Shown here piece by piece: positions 54,831 to 64,000 of a stretch of DNA of 64,000 nt. The stretch is from Acanthoscelides obtectus (lineage: Eukaryota; Arthropoda; Insecta; Coleoptera; Chrysomelidae). The translations under genes were made by a program, and so were the position numbers. Every line of letters starts with the position of its first letter. Positions within the stretch are counted from its first letter, which is position 1. Location: positions 26,703,688 to 26,767,687 of the forward strand of contig CAVLJG010000005.1 of the NCBI GenBank assembly GCA_963669975.1, given 5' to 3'. A model generated the notes under the pieces. It was not told the DNA's origin. It searched no databases and saw only the letters and a program-made list of their open reading frames with translations.

Positions 54831-56233
54831 CTAACTGACATATAAATCCGAACACCCAGTTTAAATGGTTTTATTTTAATAAAATTTTTTATAAGTACTT
54901 AATGAAGCATAATAAGTAAATGATAAAAATTTCAAAATGATTGCACTGCTTTAAAGCCCTTTGACCTTTAATAATGTGTGGATGCACCCTGATGTGCTAC
55001 GCATTCTCCAACGCGTCTAGGCATGCTTCTGATCAGGTGGTCAATGTCCTCCTGTGGTATCTCATTTCAGGCAACCACCAACTCCTCTCGAAGTGCTTCT
55101 AGCGTCTGAGGAGGGCGTTGCAAATTGAGCAATCTCCTACCCATCATATCCCACATGTGCTCAATTGGGGATAATTCGGGAGATCTTGGTGGCCATGGTA
55201 ACAATGTGACATCATTATGTTGAAAGAAGTCTATTGTGACTCTTGCAACATGTGGTCGGGCATTATCTTGTTGGAAAGTTGGATCTGCCAGTGTGTCAAG
55301 ATAGGGTAAAAGATGGGGTTCTAGAACTTCGTGGATATAACGCTGCGCGTTCATGTTACCTCTGATGAAGATTAAAGGTGACCTGGAACCATAAGCTATA
55401 GCACCCCAAACCATAACTCCAACAGTGTGATGACCATGTCTCTCAACAAAAAACTGTGGATTCCTCCTTTCACCACGTCGCCTTCTAACCCTGGCACGAC
55501 CATCGTGCATGCCTAAACAAAATCGAGACTCGTCACTAAAGACAATACTGTTCCATTCCTGATCCCAGAGTGACCGTTGTCTGCACCACTCAAGGCGATT
55601 ACGTCGGTGTTCTCTTGTTAAAGGGAGGACCCAGTGTGGCCGGTATGAAAACAAGCCAAAACTTCTCATTCGTCGGTAAACACTTCGCATGCCAATAGGT
55701 CTTCCGTGTTCTGCAAACCATTCATTTGCAATGGACCTGGTAGTGGAGAAACGGTCCCTTAAGGGCAATAATCTTAGGCGGCGATCTTCACGGTCTGTTG
55801 TTCTACGGCGGCGTCCAGTGCCCCTTGCTCTTTGCGTACGGCCTTCTCGAAGCCATGCCTGACAACACCTAACCACTGCACTCTAACTGCAATTGCCCGA
55901 AAAGAAAGTCCAGCTTCCCGAAGTCCCACTATACGGCCCCTATCAAACTCACTAAGTTGACGAAATCGTACAGGTCTCCGTACTCTAGGCATCGTAACCG
56001 ATCGTAAAGGATGTCAAGAACCAAAATCCGCCAACGTTGATTCTTTACTGCGGCTTAAATATTCATTTTTAGAGCGTTAGTGAATTAAAAAAAAGCAGTA
56101 TAAAAACCGGAATGTCCAACTGATAAAGCTGAAAATTTTTTCACTTGTTAATCACAGTAAGATAAATACATTCACCAACTTTTATTAAAATAAAACCATT
56201 TAAACTGGGTGTTCGGATTTATATGTCACTTAG
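54831..56233 (-). mobile_element. Complete Tc1-type (DD34E) transposon
   Basis: The element is 1403 bp, flanked by TA at 54829-54830 and 56234-56235. The TIRs are about 57 bp and nearly identical (left CTAACTGACATATAAATCCG, right complement of CTAAGTGACATATAAATCCG). The transposase is on the minus strand. The left insertion point is in a short (TA)n tract, and two further ITm elements follow directly on the right. Confidence 0.94.
54968..55992 (-). pseudogene. Tc1-type DD34E transposase, two lesions
   Basis: The start is MPRVRRPVRFRQLSEFDRGR at 55992, with paired helix-turn-helix sequence (GLREAGLSFRAIAVRV) and the basic GRRRRTTDREDRRL linker. One frameshift lies near 55870. The first Asp is in VFSDESRFCLGMHDGR (about 55530) and the second in FQQDNARPHVAR (about 55270). 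The Glu is in PELSPIEHMWD, 34 residues later (DD34E), as in Tc1/Bari-like elements. A single TGG-to-TGA change at 55067 truncates the frame. The expected C-terminus NEIPQEDIDHLIRSMPRRV continues in frame to 54968. Everything else is intact, which marks a recent insertion. Confidence 0.93.
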
Positions 56234-56243
56234 TATACATATA

Positions 56244-56870
56244 CAGGGTGACTTCGAAGTTGAGTCATTTATTTTAACAGTGAGTAGATCTGATCAAAAG
56301 AAATGTTTTTTTCCTTTACCATTTTTCTGGTAAAATTAAAGTAACAAAGTTATAGCCCTTTGGAAGTTTGAGTACCGCCCTGTCTCAATAATAATATCAT
56401 GTACTCGTGTTTGGCAACAACGGATATAATCCGCCTTACCAGTTCATCGCATCGGAAACAAAAAAGCGAAAGAATTTGGAACGTTTTTGCAATTAAGTAT
56501 TTTATTCAGTTCAGTTATACATACACTCAGTGTCTATCGGTTAGCGTGTGAATAGTGTCTGTTGCGTGGCTCAAACGAAATAAAAAATGGCACATGTTTA
56601 TGCGGATCGGTTTCCCAATCGAGTGCAACCAACCCCTCGTGCCTTTGTTAATGTAGTACAGCGGGCTCGTGAATCAGGTGACTTAAGACCTCACAGGGGA
56701 CCTCACGATCAAATACAGGTCCGCACTGAAATACTTGTCGGGAGGATACTTTATAAAACAAGGTAAAAATTTTTTTTTAATTTTTTTTTATTTTTACACA
56801 CATATTCTGGTTTATCTTCCTTCTACAATCATTATCTGAAAATTAATGACTCAACTTCAAAGTCACCCTG
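56244..56870 (+). mobile_element. DD41D-derived MITE N, copy 1
   Basis: 627 bp with TIR CAGGGTGACTTCGAAGTTGAGTC, between TA dinucleotides, starting 10 bp after the Tc1 element. It retains a stub of the transposase N-terminus (HVYADRFPNRVQPTPRAFVN, with ATG at 56587), which matches the DUF4817-type start of the DD41D families. The catalytic region is deleted, so the element is non-autonomous. Confidence 0.88.
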
Positions 56871-56876
56871 TATATA

Positions 56877-57511
56877 CAGGGTGACTTCGAAGTTGAGTCA
56901 TTTATTTTAACAGTGAGCAGATCTGATCAAAAGAAATGTTTTTTTCCTTTACCATTTTTCTGGTAAAATTAAAGTAACAAAGTTATAGCCCTTTGGAAGT
57001 TTGAGTACCGCCCTGTCTTAATAATAATATTATGTGCTCGTGTTTGGCGACAACGGATATAATTCGCCTTATCGGTTCATCGCATCGGAAACAAAAAAGC
57101 GAAAGAATTTGGAACGATGTTTTTACAATTATTTCATTCAGTTGTATACAGTCAGTGTCAGTCGGTAGTGGATAGTGGTGTCTGTTGCGTGGCTCAAACG
57201 AAATAAAAAATGGCACATGTTAATGCGGATCGGTTTCCCAATCGAGTGCAACCAATCCCTCGTGCCTTTGTTAATGTAGTACAACGGGTTCGTGAATCAT
57301 TTGACTTAAGACCTCACATATGGACGGCATGACGGTGCTCCAAGACCTCACGATCAAATACAGGTCCGCACTGAAATACTTGTCGGGAGGATACTTTATA
57401 AAACAAGGTAAATTTTTTTTTTATTTTTTTTTTATTTTTACACACATATTTTGGTTTATCTTCCTTCTACAATCATTATCTGAAAATTAGTGACTCAACT
57501 TCAAAGTCACC

Positions 57512-57514
<3 letters not shown>
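56877..57514 (+). mobile_element. DD41D-derived MITE N, copy 2
   Basis: 638 bp, very similar to copy 1 along its whole length, and separated from it only by TATATA. It has the same TIRs and transposase stub. It contains a short extra segment at about 57320-57341, where copy 1 differs; in one frame that segment reads HDGAP, as at the second catalytic Asp of DD41D transposases. The copies may therefore have slightly different deletion joints. Confidence 0.88.

Positions 57515-57558
<44 letters not shown>
57515..57558. repeat. (TA)n microsatellite
   Basis: About 21 TA units directly after the right terminus of MITE N copy 2. TA is the target of ITm elements, and the elements at 54.8-57.5 kb appear to have inserted within this kind of tract. 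Confidence 0.95.
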
Positions 57559-57563
<5 letters not shown>

Positions 57564-58418
57564 GGTGAAGTTACGGGTGAGCGCTATAGTTGTTATTTTC
57601 AAAGCTTGTAAATTATATTATCAATTTTCACAGTTATCAAATATTTCAAAACGTCTGAATTTTTGGTATTTTCAATATTCTTAAACTTATAAATTTGCAA
57701 TATCTAACAATATTGTATATATGGATGAAGCACCATAGATAAGAGTGAGACGTACATAGATCTAAATCAATTAGTGTAAATTCATAAGTATAGTGTTGAT
57801 CATCATTCAATGACTTTTTGGACTAGAGAAGAAGACCAAGTAATCTTTCCATTCCTATACAACAGTTTCTTATTCGACCACATCTGGTTCGATAATACAA
57901 ACGAAACTGAACGGCCCAAGATCTAATACAAAACAGTAAACAACTGAATTTTGACATCCGCTACTACTTGAACACCATAAATGTAGTCCGTGGATGCAAT
58001 ATCCTAGTAAAGATCACATGCACTTTCTGCTTTGTGTCAATATACCGATATGAGAAAGAAAGTATATTAAATTGTATATCCTACGAATATCCTCTCTTCT
58101 TCGATCGATACGTAAACGTGCACATGCTGTACTGGGTGGCTTGCTGTACTTCTGACGTCTTGTCTATAAGAAAAGGATACTATGCACATAGAAGTTGAAG
58201 TAACACTACAAATGTAAGGGATCCAATGGAAAGATGTTCTACTCTGTCCATCGTGTACTGAGTTATTTGCTCTTAATATTAATAAAGTGGATATGTAGAA
58301 ATTGCTTTTGTTTGGCTACCACGGCGGCCTTTTCAAAATACAGATCAAAATGACACTGATAATTTCATATTTATCTGTCTTCCAGTTGATGGCTTATTTG
58401 TTTTTTCACTACTATACA
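57559..58418. other. Unassigned 860-bp stretch
   Basis: Nothing recognised. Confidence 0.4.
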
Positions 58419-58419
58419 G

Positions 58420-58450
58420 GGTGTTTCAACATTAGCCTGAACAGTCCTAT
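58420..58450 (+). mobile_element. Solo ITm terminus
   Basis: TATA is followed by CAGGGTGTTTCAACATTAGC, the form of a DD41D-type left end. No matching right end was found before the next element, so this is a fragment or a decayed element. Confidence 0.4.
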
Positions 58451-59956
58451 ATCATGCCCACATCGCCCGATGTCATTACAATTTTAACATGATGCCGCGC
58501 AAATCTCCTATACTAACGAAAGATAATAAGTTTTCTTGTGAATAAGCTCCGCTGCCTTTTTTCATCTGTTGCATATGCATCCACGCACACTGGATCAGGA
58601 AGGTCAAAACCTGACAAAACCCAAAACAAAATCGACCGATCATGTTATCTACGCATTGCTATTAGCTCCAAAGTATCTCCATACAGGCGAAGTTGTACCG
58701 TCAGAGTGACGACGGACTGCTGCTTTAGTGGTTTATTATTAAATTATGCAAAAAAATTGTCGGTTCTTAAAGTCAGAAAATTCACTTAATAACTTCCTTA
58801 AGACATTTGGAATTTTATAGGTTGTCAATTACATATGTCAGAAACGATCTAAAAAATATCTTATAGAGCCTTTCAGCAATAGATAGGTAAACCAATATTC
58901 ATAGTTTGCAAAATAGCCAATCTTAAAGAAAATTTGACTGGGTTTTCTGAAATCTGATTTTCAGTCCCTTTTTTCGACCACCATATGCAATTTGGTTTCC
59001 AAATCCAGAGTAAAATCTGCTAAAGTAGGTCCGCGACTATAAGAAACCCGCTACAAATGATATGTCAAAGAACAAAAATACGAGAAAAATTGTCATAATT
59101 GTCCTTTTTTACGCGGATTTTGGGACATCCCCAAAATGGTATAGATTACCGTATATACAATTTACTTAGAATCTCGCATAGAATTCAAAAATTGTTATTA
59201 TTTTGAGATCATCTTAGCCGAATTCTCTCAATAAGCTATATTATAAAGCCATCTTTTCATAACTGTCTTACGTCAACGCTTTGGGGTAAATATCAATTTC
59301 CCCATAAGAGAAATATACGGATTAATTCAAAAACAAAACGGTCGATTTCAGACTTATCAGTCCGCACATTATTTCTATAGAATGTGATCAAACGTTAGTG
59401 CTTAACAGAGCATCAAAACGATTAAGTATGTTTCTATCGTTGTCCTAGCTTAGCTACAAGCTGGGATGAATAATGAAAGGGTAAATATATGCGCCAAATG
59501 ACGTCATTTGAAAGCATTCGTTGTATGTCTGGATATGATTTGAAAAATGTACAGACTCTGGACCATTTGTGGAAACCAAGGAATGTAGTGGCTCTGGTAG
59601 TGGTACTAATGGAGTGAATTTTCAATGTGGACTCACAACGTTCTTTATTCGAATAGCAACGTATTGTTGTGAACTGTAATCGATTGCCACGTTTTAATTG
59701 AATGCAGCTCGATTGGGATTAAATGGGACACTTCTACGTTGTTGACTTTCAGTCCTTCGATCCCGCTCAACTTCGCTTCTCGTTGCTCGTCAATTTGGCT
59801 TTTTCGTATATATCTTTGACTTGCAGCATTCCGAGTTCTGCGACCTAGGTTAATTGTTAATTAGTTTTGAACAAAAACTTCTCAAAACGCTCACTGAACA
59901 AACTGAAAACTCGACTCCAATCGAATGAACCTTGAACTGATAATTAAATAAAAATA
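58451..59956. other. Unassigned 1.5-kb stretch
   Basis: AT-rich; no sustained frame or paired repeats recognised. Confidence 0.4.
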
Positions 59957-59958
59957 TA

Positions 59959-62336
59959 CAGGGTGTTTCAGTTTATTGTTGCATAACTGTAAGATTCGAT
60001 AGAACTTTTAAAATCAATGCATTAAGTCTATATAAACATGGGTCGAAAAATGCGTGGCTTCCGAAATAATTTACTTTCTAAAATGTTTTTTTTTAAATAT
60101 TTCAAACAATATTTGATGTATAACAGTGAAAATTGGTATTCAAGAGTTTTTTGGAACGACAAAACGAACCATGGGCCTAGTTTTACTGTAGCCGCTAGAG
60201 GGCGCTCTCTACTGTACCTGTAGTGTATTAAAATGACCGAAAATTTTATCTTAGTGCAATTTTTTGCTTTTTGAATAAAAAACCTGATTCTTCGCACTTT
60301 TCAACATAAAAAAGCTCTCTTGTGAATTTTCGTTATAGTTAGCCGTTTTTGAGATATTTCGATTTTTAAGGTTCGATGCATTTTTAATTATTTATGATAA
60401 AATAACGTTAAAAAGTATCTCGATAATTTTTAGAAGTAGGCTGTGCCTTCAAATATTTTTGAAATTGAAAGCAGAATAAGGTTAAACGTCAATTAGTTGA
60501 CAGTTAGTTTTTTTGTCCGTTGAAACCTGAAACGTTTTTTTGCAATTGTGAATGCACAAAATTTAGTTTCTTTTACCTGTTTTTTTTTAAGTTTTATAAA
60601 AATGCCATTTTTATTCTCCAATCAAGAGTTAGCGGATATTCATTTTGTGTATGGCTTTGTAAATGGAAACGCAGCAGAAGCAGCCAGAGAATACGCACGA
60701 AGATTTCCAAACAGACGATATCCAACTCGCTCAGTATTTGTAAGAGTGCATCGCCAAATAATTGAAAATGGTTTTGGAAATCTCCAAAGGGATCAAAACA
60801 TAACTATTCGTCAGCGCAGATTTATCCGTATGATTCTGCGTGAGTTTGATAGAGATCCGACCACAAGTGTTAGGAGAGTTTCTGGTGCCTTGGGAATTTC
60901 AGCAAGCCATGTTCACCGTGTTCTTAGAAATGACCATAGACGTCCTTACCATTTGCAACCTGTGCAAGGACTACAGCCAGGGGACAGAGAACGAAGAATC
61001 ACATTTTGTCAGTGGATTCTTGATAGAACTGATAATAATAGGGAGTTTTTAAGTAACGTTTTATGGACCGTTGAGTCATGCTTCACTAGACGTGGAGTGG
61101 TAAATTTTCATAATCAACATATTTGGTCGCATGAAAATCCGCATGCAGTTCGGAAAAGAAATTTTCAGCATGAATTTAGTGTGAACGTGTGGATTGGTAT
61201 CTACCGTAATCGACTATTTGGACCCTACGTTTTGCCTGCAGGGTTAAATGCTGCGACCTTCTTGGAATTTTTAAAGGCTGAACATGCAAATATGTGGGAT
61301 GATGTTATGTTAGATTTAAGAAGATTGGCCTGGTTCCAGCTTGATGGGTGTCCAGCTCATTATTCGAGAATAGTTAGAAACTGGCTGGACTTAAATTATC
61401 CAGAAAGATGGATCGGCCGTGGAGGACCAGTCGCCTGGCCTCCACGATCCCCTGACCTAAATCCATTGGATTTCTTTGCGTGGGGATTTCTAAAAGAAAA
61501 AGTGTACCAGACTCCCGTAGCCACAAGAGATATGCTAATAGACAGAATCAGGAATGCATTGATGAAATAAGGCCTTATTTGAATAATGCTATACCACGTT
61601 CGATCATTCGTAGATGTGAATTGTGTATTGAACAATTGGGTTTACATTTCGAGCAACTCCTTTAGATTTTGTATGTTTGTCCTAACTATCCAATAGCGTT
61701 TTAGTTGTAAATAATTAATTTAATTTGTTAAAAATAATATTGGAAAATTAAACAAATTAATATTCTGTTTTTTTGTATTTATTTGGAGTTAGGAATTATT
61801 GCTGTGTTTAAAAACACAATCTAAACGATCATCTTAATTACTTGTAATGCCCAAATCGAAAATGTAAAAAAATATTATTTTCCCATAAATAATTAAAAAT
61901 GCATCGAACCTTAAAAATCGAAATATCTCAAAAACGGCTAACTATAACGAAAACTCACAGGAGAGCTTTTTTATGTTGTAAAGTGCGGAGAATCAGTTTT
62001 TTCATTCAAAAAGAAAAAGATTGCACTAAGAAAAAAATTTCGGTCATTTTAATACACTAATACTGTATAGTACAGAGCGCCCTCTTGCGGCTACAGTAAA
62101 ACTAGGCCCATGGTTCGTTTTGTCGTACCAAAAAACCCTTGCATACCAATTTTCACTGTTATACATCAAATATTGTTCGAAATATTTAAAAAAAAACTAT
62201 TTTAGAAAGTAAATTTAAACACCCTGTATTTCGGAAGCCACGCATTTTTCGACGCATGTTTATATAGACTTTATGCATTAATTTTAAAAGTTCTAACGAA
62301 TCTTAAAGTTATGCAACAATAAACTGAAACACCCTG
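59959..62336 (+). mobile_element. DD41D transposon with about 440-bp TIRs (family Q, copy 2)
   Basis: The element is 2378 bp, flanked by TA at 59957-59958 and 62337-62338. Its termini CAGGGTGTTTCAGTTTATTG are perfect complements. The arms extend to about 60410 and 61880. It shares its whole structure with the copy at 35416-37766. It is the better preserved of the two. Confidence 0.94.
60602..61665 (+). pseudogene. DD41D transposase (family Q, copy 2) with first catalytic Asp changed to Val
   Basis: The start MPFLFSNQELADIHFVYGF at 60602 was chosen because copy 1 and the relatives begin there; an upstream in-frame ATG at 60548 exists. Two helix-turn-helix regions follow (SNQELADIHFVYGF; TSVRRVSGALGISASHVHRV), then RPYHLQPVQGLQPGDRERR. 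The first catalytic site reads WTVESCF: residue 157 is Val (GTT, 61070-61072), where copy 1 has GAT. The second Asp (residue 248, QLDGCPAHYS) and third Asp (residue 290, PDLNPLDFF) are intact, with 41 residues between them. A one-base deletion near 61558 ends the frame early at 61570; the normal C-terminus lies in the next frame to 61665. Confidence 0.92.
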
Positions 62337-62338
62337 TA

Positions 62339-62878
62339 TTTTAACATCGACAAACACTGTTAAACGATAATATAAATTTCAAAATGTTAGAGTAGTGAAA
62401 GTCAATTAAGCAAAAGAAACGTATTTTCATCCGCCATTTTCATTCACAGAGTTAACTAACAAAGATAACAATTAGGCAACACTGTAGTTCCTTTTGAAGG
62501 GGCTATCACAAGCTATGGATGGTAAAGAAATGTCCAAAAACGACAGCACCGTGTTTGCATAAGCAATTTTCTCTCACATGGCTAAATGACAATAACTGTT
62601 GGAATGAAGATGGTGGAGAGGAGTGCCTGTCTCTTTTGGTACTTGAGATATTTTTCCTGATGTGCATGCTCCATGCTCAAGCAAACTGTCAATCGTGCGT
62701 AACTTAATAATTAAGTTTTCGATGAATTCCCAATTTTCTGCGAAATTTTCTTGGTGTTTCTTTCCGTAATAACCTTCTATACAGCATTAGGACACTTTTT
62801 AAAAAAGAGGTGAATGGAATCGAGTCGTTATCAAGTTATGGCGTGACCACGCGAAATAGGGATCTATTTTTATATATA
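62339..62878. other. Unassigned 540-bp stretch
   Basis: Nothing recognised apart from TA-rich sequence directly before the next element. Confidence 0.4.
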
Positions 62879-62880
62879 TA

Positions 62881-63775
62881 CAGGGTGTCCGCAAAGTTGG
62901 GGTTTTCCTTTACACGACGTGTAGATCTTGAAAACATAAGCAATTTTTCTTAGAACCATATACACCAATGTCTTAAGGGAACCGAGATAAAGGGCTCTGC
63001 AACATTAAAAATATCTGAATACCGTCCTGTAGCCGCGACATCTCCCAGTGGTACTAGGACACTAGCTCAACCCGACGACAGAACTGGGTCGGGGTTAGTG
63101 CGTCAGGTCAGTATGCAACCTTCAACCGACGGTTACGGTCACGCGTGTAGAGATAATCGCGTAGACGTGAATCCCTCAACAAGCACTAGAGACGTGGCTA
63201 GAGAAGTGCAAGTATCAAAAACTAAAGTGTGGCAAACGCTGCGTGAAGAGGGGCTGTATTCGTTTCACGTCCAACGTGTACAAGCCCTTCAACCTTACGA
63301 TTTTCCAGCAAGAGTGCGGTTTTGTGAGTGGTTGTTGCATCAACATGACAATAACTCGGACCTTTTAAAGTGCATATTGGTGACAGACGAATCTACGTTC
63401 ACGCGTAATGGGGTGAATAACTTTCGCAACACTCATGTTTGGTCAGTAGAAAATCCGCACGCTGTCCGTCGGGCACATTTTCAACAAACATTTTCGGTGA
63501 CCATTTATTCTCCCAAATCGATTGGACGGGATGCAATACCCAGACTTTTTACGCAACATTTTGCCTTCCTTGTTTGCCTGCGTCTGCTCGGTAGCTCATC
63601 AGCTGATTTCATTTTCTGTTGGAGCGGTATGATTTCGAGCAGAGACGTACTTAGCCCTTCTCGTCAACTGGAGAGTGAGTACTTTTTCCTTTATTTTTTC
63701 TTTACTTGGTCGCCCTCGTTTCACTACACATTACCTTTGTTATTTCAAGGGTAGTTGTTTCTTGCGGACACCCTG
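62881..63775 (+). mobile_element. Internally deleted DD41D element (family O)
   Basis: 895 bp between TA dinucleotides (62879-62880, 63776-63777). The TIRs are only about 14 bp (CAGGGTGTCCGCAA). A central transposase piece is fused directly to the 3' non-coding region, part of which is found again at 1-87. Confidence 0.88.
63098..63754 (+). pseudogene. DD41D transposase core fragment (family O)
   Basis: The recognisable part begins with the second helix-turn-helix (STSTRDVAREVQVSKTKVWQ) and LYSFHVQRVQALQPYDFPAR. The first catalytic Asp follows in VTDESTFTRNGVNNF (about 63385), then VWSVENPHAVRRAHFQQ. After QTFSVT the sequence jumps into former 3' non-coding DNA, although the frame stays open to 63754. 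The first helix-turn-helix and the second and third Asp are missing, so it is inactive. If translated it could still contact DNA through the remaining helix-turn-helix. Confidence 0.8.
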
Positions 63776-63777
63776 TA

Positions 63778-64000
63778 TATATAGATAGGGTTATAAATTT
63801 TTCCACATTCTATTAATGTGTGATTTTTGCGACATATTCGTCCGACCTAACCTACAATAAAATGTGATGTGATGGCGACTTCCTAACTTAGATGTATTAA
63901 GATTAATTAGTCCAAGCAATGCAAGACAATCTATTTTTTCATTACTAAGTTATGCAGAAAAGTCAGTGCAGAATGATCACGTCTTAATAGCAAAGAATCG
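63778..64000. other. Unassigned end of window
   Basis: Nothing recognised. Confidence 0.4.

Overview
The window reads as an AT-rich arthropod, most likely insect, genome segment that consists almost entirely of transposable elements and their remains. I see no prokaryotic organisation and no convincing multi-exon host gene. The evidence for an insect is the mix of families: many IS630-Tc1-mariner (ITm) DNA transposons with CAGGG termini and TA target duplications, two DD82E (Sailor-type) transposases, a jockey-type non-LTR retrotransposon, an arthropod multicopy gene of unknown function, and SINE/LINE tails made of short tandem repeats.

Layout. 1-5.3 kb: fragments (end of a DD41D element, LINE 3' tail, a 1.4-kb foldback element, a DD41D 3' piece, a 133-bp TTAA MITE, a LINE fragment). 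6.3-8.2 kb: complete DD41D element with one frameshift. 8.3-10.9 kb: 5'-truncated jockey-like LINE. 11.1-13.0 kb: complete DD82E element with 30-bp TIRs. 14.3-17.6 kb: dispersed repeat, 32-bp perfect palindrome, inverted-repeat element, piggyBac-type MITE, dead DD41D transposase. 18.7-21.6 kb: DD41D element with 350-bp TIRs nested in an older repeat. 24.0-26.2 kb: internally deleted hAT element with a LINE inside it. 26.9-30.5 kb: SINE, THAP-domain fragment, LINE tail. 30.6-32.2 kb: second DD82E transposase, interrupted by a GT-AG intron-like segment. 33.5-34.8 kb: DD34D mariner. 35.4-37.8 and 60.0-62.3 kb: two copies of one DD41D family with about 440-bp TIRs. 38.0-40.1 kb: LINE tail and a DD41D element. 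45.2-46.5 kb: another DD41D transposase. 47.7-49.0 kb: hAT element related to the GTF2IRD2/ZBED group. 51.2-52.9 kb: 500-codon ORF of an unknown arthropod multicopy family. 53.3-54.8 kb: tRNA-like unit and LINE. 54.8-57.6 kb: Tc1 (DD34E) element and two DD41D MITEs side by side in a TA tract. 62.9-63.8 kb: internally deleted DD41D element whose 3' part also occurs at the first bases of the window.

No gene here forms a pathway with another. The content is a record of successive insertions. No transposase is intact by eye, but several carry only one or two lesions (6.8-7.8, 55.0-56.0 and 60.6-61.7 kb), so activity was recent on a genomic time scale. Product names rest on motifs and spacings read by eye; no database search was possible.
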